A stretch of DNA of 64,000 nt, from NCBI GenBank assembly GCA_003158175.1, contig PMHJ01000037.1:713-64712 (forward strand), written 5' to 3'. The stretch's first letter is position 1; the number at the start of each line of letters is the position of its first letter. Positions 52,929 to 62,125 of this stretch are shown piece by piece. A model generated the notes under the pieces. It was given only the letters and a program-made list of their open reading frames with translations, was not told where the DNA came from and did not search any database. The stretch is from Candidatus Cybelea septentrionalis. Its GTDB lineage: Bacteria > Vulcanimicrobiota > Vulcanimicrobiia > Vulcanimicrobiales > Vulcanimicrobiaceae. The position numbers and the translations under genes were made by a program.

Positions 52929-53594
52929 CTACTCGCAGAGCGGGCGTTTCTGCGCCCAGGTGCGGCGAGGAAATCGGGTGGGGGTCGCCCGCTGCTTGCG
53001 CAGGAGAACGATGCGGCGATTGCCGCCGACCTCGTCCTCGCATTCAACGGAAGCTCCCAACATCAACGACGCGTCCTCGAGGGCGCTGCGTTCCCGTTGA
53101 TCGATGCTGCCGCGCTGCAAAACCGCTGCCCCGCCGAGCCCAATTAAGGGCAGAAGGAGTTCCGCGACCGCTGGAGCGCTAGCTACGGCTCGGCAGGTTC
53201 CGGTCGCGAAGTGCTCCCGCAGCTCAGGCCGATGGCCGGCGGATTCGGCCCGTTCGGCGATGACGACCCCTTGGAGCTCGAGCCGCTCCAAGAGCAACTC
53301 GAGCAGGCGCGCCTTCTTCTGCGTGGCCTCGATCAACATGAGCGGCATTCCGGTCACGATTCCGACCGGAATCGCCGGGAAGCCGGCGCCCGATCCGACG
53401 TCCACGTACGGCTCCTTCACGTAGGGAACGACCGAGAGGCTGTCGGCGATATGGCGCGCGATCTCCTCTGGCGTGCGGGCTCCCGTCACGTTGAAGTGCC
53501 GATTGGCTTCGAGAACGAGCCGCCCATAGAGCGCCAGGGCCGCGACGTCGCGTGGTCCGAGCCCCTGCGCAGCCAAAAGCTCTTCGAGGGCCAT
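52929..53594 (-). CDS. rsmG: 16S rRNA (guanine527-N7) methyltransferase RsmG
   Basis: 221 residues from the ATG at 53594; a TTG precedes it by one codon. The Rossmann SAM motif is YVDVGSGAGFPAIPVGIVTG, followed by MLIEATQKKARLLELLLERL. RsmG modifies G527 of 16S rRNA. The mnmG-rsmG neighbourhood is the classical origin-cluster arrangement; the start lies 6 bases after the mnmG stop. Confidence 0.95.
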   Translation of the reverse strand: MALEELLAAQGLGPRDVAALALYGRLVLEANRHFNVTGARTPEEIARHIADSLSVVPYVKEPYVDVGSGAGFPAIPVGIVTGMPLMLIEATQKKARLLELLLERLELQGVVIAERAESAGHRPELREHFATGTCRAVASAPAVAELLLPLIGLGGAAVLQRGSIDQRERSALEDASLMLGASVECEDEVGGNRRIVLLRKQRATPTRFPRRTWAQKRPLCE

Positions 53595-53600
53595 CAACGG

Positions 53601-55463
53601 TCAGGCGCTGGGAACGGAGATGCCTTCGCGACGTCCCTTATGGACGAAGAGGCCGACGATAGCGACGTCCGAGGGCGTGATTCCAGGAATTCGCCCCGCC
53701 GTCCCAAGCGTTCGGGGTCGTTGCGAAGTAAATTTCTCGCGTGCCTCCGCAGAGAGCGCGGCAATCGATCGGTAGTCGAAATCGGCCGGTATCATCGCGT
53801 TTTCGGTCTTCGAGGCCTTCTCGATCGCGAGCTCCTGGCGCCGCACGTAACCCGCGCATTTGAGCTCGATTGCCAGGCGTTCGCCGATCTCGTCATCGAG
53901 TGCCGGGTTAAAGCGGCCGGCGACGTCGCCGAACTCGAGGCTCGGCCGGCGCAGGGCGTCCGCAATCGTACTCCCGGCGTCGAAGCGTTCCTCGCCGATG
54001 CGCCCGTCTGAGATGCGAGTCTTCTCGGCTTGGATGTGCGCGAGTTGGAGCGCTTCGCGCCGCCGCTGGAAGCCCTCCCAGGCCGGATCGTCGATGAGCC
54101 CCATCTCGCGCCCGACTGACGTCAGGCGCAGATCCGCGTTATCATGCCGCAGCAGGACCCGATGTTCGGCGCGTGACGTGAGCATACGATAGGGCTCGTC
54201 GACGCCTTTGGTCACCAAGTCGTCGATCAGCACCCCGATGTAGGCCTGGGCCCGGCTCAGCCGAAGCGCTTCCTCGCCGCGGGCCGCCCGCGCGGCGTTG
54301 ATGCCGGCCACGAGTCCTTGCGCGGCGGCTTCCTCATAGCCGGAGGTCCCGTTGAGCTGTCCGCAGTGGTAGAGTCCAGCGATCCGGCGGGTCTCCAGTG
54401 TCTCGTGGAGCTCCGTGGGAGGCACCATGTCGTATTCCACGGCGTAGCCGGCTCGAAGCATGCTGCACGCCTCCAAGCCGGGCAGCGTGTGAAGCATCTC
54501 GAGCTGGATCTCGGCCGGCAGCGACGTCGAAAAGCCGCCCACGTACAGCGTGGGCTCGTCCCAGCCTTCCGGTTCGATAAAAATTTGATGCGCTGGATTA
54601 TGCGCGAACTTTACAACTTTGTCTTCGATCGACGGACAATATCGCGGGCCGATTCCTCGAATCAAATCGAGTCCGTAGAGCGGCGACCTGCCAAGATTCT
54701 GTCGCACCAACGCATGCGTGCGCGCGTTGGTTTGTGTGAGATAACACGGCAGTTGGGGGCCTGCGAACCTTCTTTCGCTCGCGTAGGAAAACAGCAACGG
54801 ATGCGAGCTCGCCGGCTGCAGCGTCATCGCATCATAGTTCACGGTGCGCCGGTCAATGCGCGGCGGCGTCCCGGTCTTCAGTCGCGCCGTCGGAAAACCC
54901 AGGCGGCGCAACGCAACGGCCAGCCCGCGTGCCGGGGCCTCGCCAAAGCGTCCCTCGGCGCGCACGACGCTCCCGCAAAAGGACTTTCCACCAAGAAACG
55001 TGCCGGTCGCAAGGATAATCCTTCTAGCCCGATAGCGCGCGCCGCCGGCACAGATAACGCCTCGAACCGCGCCGCCCTCGACGATTAGTTCTTCGACGAG
55101 CCCCTGGACGATCGTCAGGTTCGTCTGCGAGTGCAGCAGCGCCGTCGCGAGCTTGCCGTATGCGGGCTTATCCATCTGTTGGCGCAGGGCTCGCACCGCT
55201 GGCCCCTTGCTCTCGTTGAGAAAGCGAGCGTGAACGCTGCAGCGGTCCGCGATGCTGCCCATCGCCCCGCCGAGCGCGTCGATTTCGCGAACCAACTGGC
55301 CTTTAGCACTCCCGCCGATCGACGGGTTGCAGGGCAACGTGCAGATTCTCTGCGGATCGCCCGTCACGAGCATGGTTGGAACGCCAAGTCGCGCCGCCGC
55401 TAATGCCGCCTCGACACCGGCATGGCCGCCGCCCACGACGATCGTGCCCGCGTCGTCGAACAT
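53601..55463 (-). CDS. mnmG: tRNA uridine-5-carboxymethylaminomethyl modification enzyme MnmG
   Basis: 620 residues from the ATG at 55463; the longer frame has no family support. FAD-binding [77 protein letters not shown] and the C-terminal [16 protein letters not shown] are all typical. With MnmE it modifies the wobble uridine of several tRNAs. It lies 5 bases after hdeD. Confidence 0.96.
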   Translation of the reverse strand: MFDDAGTIVVGGGHAGVEAALAAARLGVPTMLVTGDPQRICTLPCNPSIGGSAKGQLVREIDALGGAMGSIADRCSVHARFLNESKGPAVRALRQQMDKPAYGKLATALLHSQTNLTIVQGLVEELIVEGGAVRGVICAGGARYRARRIILATGTFLGGKSFCGSVVRAEGRFGEAPARGLAVALRRLGFPTARLKTGTPPRIDRRTVNYDAMTLQPASSHPLLFSYASERRFAGPQLPCYLTQTNARTHALVRQNLGRSPLYGLDLIRGIGPRYCPSIEDKVVKFAHNPAHQIFIEPEGWDEPTLYVGGFSTSLPAEIQLEMLHTLPGLEACSMLRAGYAVEYDMVPPTELHETLETRRIAGLYHCGQLNGTSGYEEAAAQGLVAGINAARAARGEEALRLSRAQAYIGVLIDDLVTKGVDEPYRMLTSRAEHRVLLRHDNADLRLTSVGREMGLIDDPAWEGFQRRREALQLAHIQAEKTRISDGRIGEERFDAGSTIADALRRPSLEFGDVAGRFNPALDDEIGERLAIELKCAGYVRRQELAIEKASKTENAMIPADFDYRSIAALSAEAREKFTSQRPRTLGTAGRIPGITPSDVAIVGLFVHKGRREGISVPSA

Positions 55464-55468
55464 GGAGG

Positions 55469-56044
55469 TCAGCGCGTCGACTCGACCGTTGAAGCGGCGG
55501 CGTGCCCGCGCAAACGGAGTGAAAAAGCGATCATCAAAATCCCGAAAACGATCGCGTACGCGCTGATCAGCCAAACGAGCGCCAGTGCGCCGGCGAGTGG
55601 ATACCAAATCATCAAAACGCCGAACAGAATCGAAGCGATACCTCCGACGATGAGCCAGAACTCATTGGTTAAGTGCGGACGTAAATGAATTGCCGCCACG
55701 ATCTCTAGAACTCCGGTAATGAAGGCCCACGCTGCAATCGTGAAATAGAGCGCGAACAACGTGATCCGGACATCCCAAAACGTTATCGCAGCGATGAGGA
55801 TTCCCACGATGCCTTCGAGCAAGAGCGGCCACCAGCGCCGATGCGTCTCTGCGGCGCGTATCGTCGCAACGATCGCTAAGATGCCGTCAACGAGCGCGTA
55901 GGCGCCAAAGAGAAGCCCGATCACGACGAGCGTGTCGCCGGGCCAGCGAAGTGCGAGCACGCCGAAGAGAATCGCAACGATCCCGCGGATCAACCATAAC
56001 CACCAGTTTCGCGCAATACCGCCGACCATTTCGATCGAGTGCAT
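55469..56044 (-). CDS. HdeD-family (DUF308) membrane protein
   Basis: 191 residues, ATG start. Six hydrophobic helices arranged as three similar pairs ([60 protein letters not shown]), each with the G....G....A pattern of the DUF308/HdeD repeat. HdeD is linked to acid resistance in enterics, but the wider family is uncharacterised. It is inserted between mnmE and mnmG, genes normally next to each other, so it may be a lineage-specific addition. Confidence 0.9.
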   Translation of the reverse strand: MHSIEMVGGIARNWWLWLIRGIVAILFGVLALRWPGDTLVVIGLLFGAYALVDGILAIVATIRAAETHRRWWPLLLEGIVGILIAAITFWDVRITLFALYFTIAAWAFITGVLEIVAAIHLRPHLTNEFWLIVGGIASILFGVLMIWYPLAGALALVWLISAYAIVFGILMIAFSLRLRGHAAASTVESTR

Positions 56045-56047
56045 GAG

Positions 56048-56146
56048 TTATTGCAACGCTTTCTCGTTAGCGAGAATAACGCGCTGCGCCGCGCACAGCT
56101 TAACATCGGCTGCAGAGATAAGCCCAATTAGAAGAATACGTTGCAT
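56048..56146 (-). CDS. 32-residue small ORF upstream of hdeD
   Basis: ATG at 56146 preceded by AAGGAG with a 6-base spacer, one of the best Shine-Dalgarno sequences in the window. It encodes MQRILLIGLISAADVKLCAA and 12 further residues, and stops 4 bases before the hdeD ATG. The N-terminal half is hydrophobic, like a membrane microprotein or a coupling leader peptide. No family recognised. Confidence 0.45.
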   Translation of the reverse strand: MQRILLIGLISAADVKLCAAQRVILANEKALQ

Positions 56147-56169
56147 ACCGATCTCCTTGGCGTCGTCCG

Positions 56170-57525
56170 TCACTTTCCGATGCAAAAACGGGAGAAGATG
56201 CCGGTGACGATCTCTTCGGCGGCAACCTGCTCGCTTACATGCCCGAGTTGAGAAAACGCGTGTGCCAACTCGGTCGCCACGAAATCGATCGGCTCGGACG
56301 CGTCAAGCGCGCCGCTTGCGCGCCCGAGCGCCGCGATCGCGGCGTAGGCGGCCTCGAACTCGTGAAGCCCTGCCAGGTGAGGCCGAGTCGGGTCAAAGCG
56401 TTCGCCGTTCCAGCCGGTCGTGGCGATCGCGTCTCGAACCCGCTCCAGCGTCTCCGGATCGCGTACGCTTCCAACGATTGCGTCCGGCCACGCTTTCACA
56501 AAGTCCGGGTCCGTTCCCAAGTCGGCCTTGTTCAGAAAAAGTATCCGCGGCCGGTCTCGGGTGCGTTCGAGCAGCCGGCTTGCGGCCGAGTCCGGCGGCT
56601 GAGAGCCGTCGGCGACGACGAGCACGATGGTAGCCGAGTCGAGGGCGCGCTCCGTGCGGGCGATGCCGTGCGCCTCCAGACGGTCCGCGTGAGACCGAAT
56701 GCCTGCCGTATCGATCAGCCGCACCGGTACCCCATCGACTACGACGCTTTCCTCGATCGTATCGCGAGTGGTTCCTGGGATGTCGGATACGATCGCGCGT
56801 TCGGTACCCAGCAGCGCGTTGAGCAGCGACGACTTTCCGGCGTTCGGTGGGCCTACGATTGCGACGCCGAGACCCTCTCGTACGAGGCGCCCGAGCTCGC
56901 CGTCATGCGTAAGACGTTCCAAACGCGCGCGAATCGGCGCCAGCCGCTCCTGGAGTCCGCCACGGCTGGGCTCGGGAACCTCGTCCGGAAAGTCGATCGC
57001 GCCCTCGAGCTCTTGGAGGATCGTCGCTACGGCGCTGCGCACCGCGCGAATCTCCTGCGCCAGGCCGCTCTCAAAGTTCGCGAGCGCCGCCCGCGCCGCG
57101 CAACGCGTCTGCGCGTCGATGATGTCTGCAACCGCGGCCGCAGCATGCAGGGCCATCTTTCCGTTGAGGAATGCGCGACGCGTGAACTCGCCCGGCTCGG
57201 CTAGCCGAGCGCCACACGCGAGCATTGCGCGAACGACTTCGCGGCCGAGCACCGGAGAGCCGTGAATGTGAAGCTCGAGCAAGTCCTCGCCGGTGTAGCT
57301 GTGCGGCGCTTCGAAAAAAATTGCCAGCCCGCGGTCGAGCCGTTCGCCGTTCTCGTCAACAATTGTCGCGTACGTCGCAACACGGCGTCGCAAGCGAGAT
57401 TTCGTTCGAACTAAGCGGCGGACGAGTTCGGGGACGGACGGACCGCTGGCTCGGACGATAGCGATCGCGCCCTTTCCCGGAGGCGTCGCGACGGCGACGA
57501 TGGTCGTCGAAGACCCGTCGAGCAT
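56170..57525 (-). CDS. mnmE: tRNA modification GTPase MnmE
   Basis: 451 residues, ATG start. The N-terminal folate-like domain (TIVAVATPPGKGAIAIVRAS, HGSPVLGREVVRAML), helical middle, and inserted G domain with GPPNAGKSSLLNALLGTERA, the DTAGIR switch and NKAD. The C-terminus ends FSRFCIGK, with the essential Cys of the C(I/L/V)GK motif. MnmE acts with MnmG to make cmnm5U34. It ends 24 bases before the small ORF and starts 12 bases after jag. Confidence 0.96.
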   Translation of the reverse strand: MLDGSSTTIVAVATPPGKGAIAIVRASGPSVPELVRRLVRTKSRLRRRVATYATIVDENGERLDRGLAIFFEAPHSYTGEDLLELHIHGSPVLGREVVRAMLACGARLAEPGEFTRRAFLNGKMALHAAAAVADIIDAQTRCAARAALANFESGLAQEIRAVRSAVATILQELEGAIDFPDEVPEPSRGGLQERLAPIRARLERLTHDGELGRLVREGLGVAIVGPPNAGKSSLLNALLGTERAIVSDIPGTTRDTIEESVVVDGVPVRLIDTAGIRSHADRLEAHGIARTERALDSATIVLVVADGSQPPDSAASRLLERTRDRPRILFLNKADLGTDPDFVKAWPDAIVGSVRDPETLERVRDAIATTGWNGERFDPTRPHLAGLHEFEAAYAAIAALGRASGALDASEPIDFVATELAHAFSQLGHVSEQVAAEEIVTGIFSRFCIGK

Positions 57526-57537
57526 TCGCTCAAGGGC

Positions 57538-58152
57538 TCAACGGGGAAAGATGACGACTCGGCGTTCGGGCTCCTCCCCCTCCGATTCCGTGCGCACCGA
57601 TTCCGAATCGGCGAGTGCGAGATGCACGATCTTCCGTTCGGACGGCAGCATCGGCTCCAGCTTCTGCGGCAAGCGGTCGCGCACGCAGCGCTCGAGCGTT
57701 GCAAGCGCGAGATGTTTTAGCTGGTCGGCACGGCCCGCGCGGTAACCCTCGGCGTCGATCGTATAGTATCGGCGGTTGTTTCGAACGCCTGCGTTGAGCA
57801 CGTTGTTGAACACGAGATTGAGCGCTTCCAACGTGTTGCCGTGGCGACCGATCAACATGCCGAGGTTCGGTCCCGTTACTTCGAGATACTCGCCCTCGGG
57901 GCGCGCGATATACTCGATCTCGATCGGCCCGGCGCCCATTCGCTCGAGTAACTCGGCAAGAAAGTCGTGTGCCGGTTTTGCCTCGTCAGGGAGCTCTTGC
58001 CGATTGCGCGGCGCGCTCTGGCTGGGGCGCGGGTCGCGGCGCTCGCGCCGAACTCCGCCGCCATTTCTTCCGCCTCCCGACTTGCCCGGAATTGGGCGGT
58101 CGCGCACGTCGGCCGGCTGTTCTTCGAACTCGAAATCATCTTCGTAGAGCAT
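57538..58152 (-). CDS. jag: KH-R3H RNA-binding protein Jag/KhpB
   Basis: 204 residues, ATG start. An acidic N-terminus and a Gly/Arg-rich linker precede a KH domain with LGMLIGRHGNTLEALNLVFN and an R3H domain with KLEPMLPSERKIVHLAL. The Jag-N domain of Firmicutes is not visible, so the protein is a shorter type. KhpB binds RNA and affects cell-division and envelope transcripts. It lies directly after yidC, its standard neighbour. Confidence 0.93.
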   Translation of the reverse strand: MLYEDDFEFEEQPADVRDRPIPGKSGGGRNGGGVRRERRDPRPSQSAPRNRQELPDEAKPAHDFLAELLERMGAGPIEIEYIARPEGEYLEVTGPNLGMLIGRHGNTLEALNLVFNNVLNAGVRNNRRYYTIDAEGYRAGRADQLKHLALATLERCVRDRLPQKLEPMLPSERKIVHLALADSESVRTESEGEEPERRVVIFPR

Positions 58153-58153
58153 G

Positions 58154-59086
58154 TTAGTTACCTTTTTTGTTTTTTCGCTTCGATCGCGAGGAGCGCGCCG
58201 CCCGAGGCTGGCTCGACTGTGCGGCGCCGTTGCTGCTCGGCAAAGCCTTTCCGGAGCCTGCCTTGCCGGTCGCGTTGCCGCCTGAAACGCTTTCGGTGAT
58301 GACGTGCTCGCTGTCGATCAACGCCAGCGGCTGATGATAGCGGCGCAGCAGATAGAACTGCTGTCCCATCGTGAAAATGTTGTAGAAGCACCAGTAGAGG
58401 ACCATCGCCGACGGCCAGTGATAGCGCCAGCCGAGAAAGCCGAGCATCAGCGGTGAGAAGACCGCCATCGACCGCTGCATCTGAGCCTGCTGCGGATCGG
58501 TTGCCGGCATGCTCACGTAGCGAACGCTTAGATACATCGACAGTGCATAGACCAGGATGAGGATGAGATCGGGCAACGAGAGATTCGCGGCGAGGATCGG
58601 CCATCCAAACAACGCCGGCACCCAAGAAGCGAACGGCAGGGGCGGCGAATTTGGTGGGGCGTGCGGAAGCGCGTGCATGATGACGCCCGGTATCCACAAC
58701 CACGATTGATTTTCGAAGACCGCTTTGTGATTGAGTACGACGTAGTAGACGCTGATGATGACGGGGTACTGTACGAGCATCGGCCAGCAGCCGGCGAGGG
58801 GATTAACGCCCTGCTCTTTATAGAGCGCCATCGTTTCCTGTTGCTGTTTTTGTTTATCGTCCTTGTAGCGCTCTTGGACGCGTTTGAGCATCGGCGCAAT
58901 CTTCTGCATCTTCAAGAACGCCTTGAACTGCGCCGTATTGAGCGGCCAAAAGACAAGCCTGATTAGAGCCGCCAGAATGATCATGCTCCAGCCGAGGTTT
59001 CCGATCGGCTTGTTGATCGCGAGCACGACCCACCAAATGAAGCTTACGAAGGGGTCGAGCCACGACGTGGCCAGCAAAAGGTGCAC
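58154..59086 (-). CDS. yidC: YidC/Oxa1 membrane protein insertase
   Basis: 310 residues, GTG start. Only the conserved five-helix core is present, without the large periplasmic domain of proteobacterial YidC. Seen: RLVFWPLNTAQFKAFLKMQK with the conserved groove Arg, a cytoplasmic coiled coil with KDDKQKQQQETMALYKEQGV, NPLAGCWPMLVQYPVIISVY, and a late helix pair around WPSAMVLYWCFYNIFTMGQQ. It ends in a basic tail (RSSRSKRKNKKGN) that probably binds ribosomes. Inserts membrane proteins with or without Sec. Confidence 0.95.
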   Translation of the reverse strand: MHLLLATSWLDPFVSFIWWVVLAINKPIGNLGWSMIILAALIRLVFWPLNTAQFKAFLKMQKIAPMLKRVQERYKDDKQKQQQETMALYKEQGVNPLAGCWPMLVQYPVIISVYYVVLNHKAVFENQSWLWIPGVIMHALPHAPPNSPPLPFASWVPALFGWPILAANLSLPDLILILVYALSMYLSVRYVSMPATDPQQAQMQRSMAVFSPLMLGFLGWRYHWPSAMVLYWCFYNIFTMGQQFYLLRRYHQPLALIDSEHVITESVSGGNATGKAGSGKALPSSNGAAQSSQPRAARSSRSKRKNKKGN

Positions 59087-59089
59087 CCG

Positions 59090-59338
59090 CTACCTCGATT
59101 CCAAGTGGCGCGCGCCGGTCGGCGTCGCGGCGGGCACGAAATCGACACCGCCGGGGTGCCACGGATGGCACCGGGCAAGGCGAGAGAGGGCTAGCCAGCC
59201 ACCTCTGGCGATCCCGTGCTCTCTCACCGCGGTCGCGGCATAGGCAGAGCAGCTCGGATAGAAACGGCATGCCGGAGGAAGCAGCGGGGAAATGACGAGC
59301 TGGTAAAGGTGGATGAGTCCCAAGACGACGGCTCGCAT
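59090..59338 (-). CDS. yidD: Membrane protein insertion efficiency factor YidD
   Basis: 82 residues, ATG start. The family signature is complete: [32 protein letters not shown] and [14 protein letters not shown]. YidD is a small amphipathic membrane-associated protein that aids YidC. It lies between rnpA and yidC as in most bacteria. Confidence 0.96.
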   Translation of the reverse strand: MRAVVLGLIHLYQLVISPLLPPACRFYPSCSAYAATAVREHGIARGGWLALSRLARCHPWHPGGVDFVPAATPTGARHLESR

Positions 59339-59346
59339 GCGATCTA

Positions 59347-59673
59347 CTACGCGGGTCCCAGAGCCGAAGTTACTTCGGCTCGTAAATCGGAAAACTGTGC
59401 GTCGGCAGCCACGGGTCGGGCGACGAGGAGCAGCCGCACCGCGGCACGCGACGCGAGCGCTTCCCGAACGATTGCCGACAAGCGCCGGCGCAGCTTGTTG
59501 CGGACCACGGCCTTTCCAATCGATTTGCTGACGGTGATCCCCACGAGGGACCCATCATCCCCGGCCGGCGCATCGCTACGGTAAATGGTCAGACTCTTGG
59601 TCGAAACGCGACGGCCCTGACGGCGCAGCCGGGCAAAATCTACTTGCCGGCGCAGGCTTGCCACCCGGCGCAT
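59347..59673 (-). CDS. rnpA: Ribonuclease P protein component RnpA
   Basis: 108 residues, ATG start sharing a base with the rpmH stop (TGATG). The RNR-type RNA-binding motif appears in [20 protein letters not shown], and the N-terminus ([20 protein letters not shown]) is typical. It is the protein subunit that helps the RNase P RNA cleave pre-tRNA 5' leaders. The rnpB RNA is not in the window. Confidence 0.95.
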   Translation of the reverse strand: MRRVASLRRQVDFARLRRQGRRVSTKSLTIYRSDAPAGDDGSLVGITVSKSIGKAVVRNKLRRRLSAIVREALASRAAVRLLLVARPVAADAQFSDLRAEVTSALGPA

Positions 59674-59807
59674 CAGACCGTGAGACGATGGCGCCCCTTC
59701 TTCCGGCGGCGCGCCAGCACCTTACGCCCGGCCTTGGTGCTCATTCGCTCTAAAAATCCATGCACGCGCTTGCGGCGGCGATTGTGCGGCTGAAAAGTCC
59801 GCTTCAT
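59673..59807 (-). CDS. rpmH: 50S ribosomal protein bL34
   Basis: 44 residues, ATG start with AAGGGA upstream. The sequence begins [20 protein letters not shown] and ends with [10 protein letters not shown], nearly identical to L34 in all bacteria. It leads the rpmH-rnpA-yidD-yidC-jag-mnmE operon and is driven by the promoter at 59865-59893. Confidence 0.97.
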   Translation of the reverse strand: MKRTFQPHNRRRKRVHGFLERMSTKAGRKVLARRRKKGRHRLTV

Positions 59808-59864
59808 AACGTCCCTTCGGTGATCGAGTAGTGCCCCACACCCCTATGCGGCAGACAGCCCCTG

Positions 59865-59893
59865 ATTATATCCGGCGGGCGGGGTCAGCGCAA
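59865..59893 (-). promoter_or_regulatory. rpmH operon promoter
   Basis: On the minus strand TTGCGC (59893-59888), a 17-base spacer and a consensus TATAAT (59870-59865). The -10 lies 57 bases ahead of the rpmH ATG. This is the strongest sigma-70-type promoter seen in the window and fits a ribosomal-protein operon. Confidence 0.75.
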
Positions 59894-59968
59894 GGCGGAG
59901 CTCGGCGAAAGGCAGGGGGAACCACCCCAACGCCGCCGTAACTTGCTGAAGTTTTGAGCCCCTCCAGA

Positions 59969-61231
59969 ATGCAGCCGCCTGCCCGCCGACGAGTCGTCGT
60001 CACGGGTCTGGGGGCGGTTACTCCGGTTGGTAACACGCGTGAGGACTTTTGGAGGCGCCTCATAGCGGGCGAATCTGGAATCGCTCCAATCACCGCTTTT
60101 GACGCCAGCCTCTTCGATACGCGCTTCGCGGGCGAGGTAAAAGACTGGAATCCCGAGCAGCTCATCGGGCGCAAAGAGGCGCGCCGCATGGATCGCTTCA
60201 CGCAGTTCGCGTTCGTCGCCGCGCGGGAAGCGATTGAGGATGCCAAACTGCCCGAGGATCCCGAGTTCAAGCAGCAAGTCGGCGGCATCGTCGGCACCGG
60301 CATCGGCGGTATCATCACCTTCTGGCTCAACTCCGACAAAGCCAACGAAAACGGAACCTGGTCGAAGGTAACGCCCTTCTTCATTCCGATGCTCATGGCC
60401 AACGCGGCGACGGCGCACATCTCGATGGCCTACGGCTTTCAAGGACCGTTCTTCGCAGCGGCCAGCGCTTGCGCGAGCGGCAACGATGCCATCGCCACCG
60501 CATTCAATGCCATCGCGAACGGCGATGCCATCGCCATGATTGCCGGAGGCAGCGAGGCGACGGTATCGCCGCTGGCAATCGGCGGCTTTTGCTCGATGCG
60601 AGCGATGTCGACCCGTAACGACGATCCGGCCAGAGCGAGCCGCCCGTTCGATCGCGAGCGCGACGGATTCGTCCTCGCCGAGGGCGCCGGCATCCTCGTG
60701 CTCGAGGAGTACGAACACGCGCTGGCTCGCGGAGCCAAGATCTATTGCGAGCTGTTCGGCTACGGGCAATCGGCCGATGCTTACGATCTCGTCGCGCCGG
60801 ATCCCGAGGGCAGGGGCGTCCGCTTGGCCTTCGCTCGCGCCTTGGCAAGCGCCGGCATCGCTCCAGAGGACGTGGATTACATCAACGCCCATGGAACGTC
60901 GACGCCAATGGGCGATCCTGCCGAATCGAGTGCGATTGAAAAAACCTTTGGCGAGCATGCCGCCAGAATCGGAGTAAGTTCGACCAAGTCGATGCACGGG
61001 CACGCGCTCGGCGCCGCAGGCGGCATCGAAGGCGTCGCGACGGCGCTGTCCGTGTACTACGACATCATGCCTCCGACGATCAACTACGAGTTCCCCGATC
61101 CAGAGTGCAGGCTCGACTACGTACCCAACGTCGCGCGCCATGCTCCGATCCGAGTTGCGCTCTCGAACTCGTTCGGCTTCGGCGGCCACAACAGCGTCAT
61201 CGTCCTCGGCAAGGTTCGTTCCGGACCCTAG
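59969..61231 (+). CDS. fabF: 3-oxoacyl-ACP synthase II (FabF-type)
   Basis: 420 residues from the ATG at 59969; a TTG at 59954 is in frame. Motifs: RRVVVTGLGAVTPVG, catalytic Cys168 in SACASGNDAI, the two His in NAHGTSTPMGD and KSMHGHALGAAGG, and the C-terminal NSFGFGGHN. It elongates acyl-ACP with malonyl-ACP in the cytoplasm. acpP, its usual neighbour, is absent here. The TAG stop lies inside the left arm of the palindromic element. Confidence 0.95.
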   Translation: MQPPARRRVVVTGLGAVTPVGNTREDFWRRLIAGESGIAPITAFDASLFDTRFAGEVKDWNPEQLIGRKEARRMDRFTQFAFVAAREAIEDAKLPEDPEFKQQVGGIVGTGIGGIITFWLNSDKANENGTWSKVTPFFIPMLMANAATAHISMAYGFQGPFFAAASACASGNDAIATAFNAIANGDAIAMIAGGSEATVSPLAIGGFCSMRAMSTRNDDPARASRPFDRERDGFVLAEGAGILVLEEYEHALARGAKIYCELFGYGQSADAYDLVAPDPEGRGVRLAFARALASAGIAPEDVDYINAHGTSTPMGDPAESSAIEKTFGEHAARIGVSSTKSMHGHALGAAGGIEGVATALSVYYDIMPPTINYEFPDPECRLDYVPNVARHAPIRVALSNSFGFGGHNSVIVLGKVRSGP

Positions 61232-61395
61232 GAGGCTGTAGGGCTATGGCGCATTCCGTATTCGTGCCGTCTTTTGTCCGAATACTTCGTTGCTCTTCGG
61301 TCACGAAGCTACGGCTTCGCTCCCTCATCGCGCCTCGTCTTCGAACAAAATTCGGCGACGAATCCGAAAACGGCCATAGCCCTACAGCCTCCTAG
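61228..61395. repeat. 168-bp palindromic (fold-back) element
   Basis: The outer 23 bases are perfect inverted repeats (61228-61250 and 61373-61395, starting CTAGGAGGCTGTAGGGCTAT). The next 35 bases pair imperfectly, about two thirds identical with no gap. The exact centre is a CGAAGC-TACG-GCTTCG hairpin (61304-61319). Centre and arms share one axis at 61311/61312. The left end holds the fabF stop; the right end is one base from the rnc GTG. It looks like a MITE- or REP-like element, or a large RNA hairpin. Confidence 0.85.
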
Positions 61396-61396
61396 C

Positions 61397-62125
61397 GTGA
61401 GCGGCGAAGCGTACCGGCGGCGATTGCGCGCCCTTCTCCGTCTTGCAGGCATTCGCAAGCGCGACGAATTAAGCGTATTCGAGATGGCGTTCGTTCATCA
61501 GAGCTATGCAAAAGAGCGCGGCGGCAGCTCGAACGACCGAATGGAGTTTCTTGGCGACTCCGTGCTCGGTTGCATCACGGCGGGGTGGCTCTTCGAGCAG
61601 TTCTCCGGCGAGTCCGAGGGATTGCTGACGTTGCGCAAAGCCGCTATCGTCAACGACGCGCAGCTCGCCCGTACGGCGCGTCGGTTACGTTTCTCGGAAC
61701 TCACGCTGCTCGGGACCGGAATGCGGGCCGCGGGCGGGAGCGATAATACGTCGGTGCTGGCCGACGCCTTCGAAGCTTTTGTCGGCGCACTCTACCTCAG
61801 TTACGGGCTCGAAAAGGCCCGTGCGTTCGTCGTTAAATATCACGTCGAACCCTTGGATCACTCCGCGGATGCGTTGCTCGACGCCAAGACGCGCTTGCAG
61901 CACTACGCGCAGGAATATTTGGCGGCTACTCCCGTCTATCGGGAGACCAGTCGCGGCACACCACAACGCCCGGCCTTCCATTCGAGGGTCACCGTCAAGG
62001 GCAAACTCCTGGGCAAGGGGCACGGTCCCTCGAAAAAGACCGCGCAACAAGCGGCGGCCGAGGCCGCACTGCTCTCGCTCACTCCGGCGAGCGACGAAGG
62101 CTTGGCCCGCGCGGTAGGCACGTGA
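61397..62125 (+). CDS. rnc: Ribonuclease III
   Basis: 242 residues from the GTG at 61397; the frame stays open into the palindrome, giving a longer but unlikely start at 61274. RNase III signature NDRMEFLGDSVLGCITAGWL, second acidic motif DAFEAFVGALYLSYG, and a C-terminal dsRNA-binding domain (AFHSRVTVKGKLLGKGHGPS, KKTAQQAAAEAALLSL). It processes rRNA and cleaves double-stranded RNA. No Shine-Dalgarno is visible because the palindrome arm occupies the upstream bases. The stop overlaps smc (GTGA). Confidence 0.95.
   Translation: MSGEAYRRRLRALLRLAGIRKRDELSVFEMAFVHQSYAKERGGSSNDRMEFLGDSVLGCITAGWLFEQFSGESEGLLTLRKAAIVNDAQLARTARRLRFSELTLLGTGMRAAGGSDNTSVLADAFEAFVGALYLSYGLEKARAFVVKYHVEPLDHSADALLDAKTRLQHYAQEYLAATPVYRETSRGTPQRPAFHSRVTVKGKLLGKGHGPSKKTAQQAAAEAALLSLTPASDEGLARAVGT

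Noticed and set aside
61274-61396. N-terminal extension of RNase III through the palindrome
   Set aside because: RNase III homologues do not have it; the bases belong to the inverted repeat.
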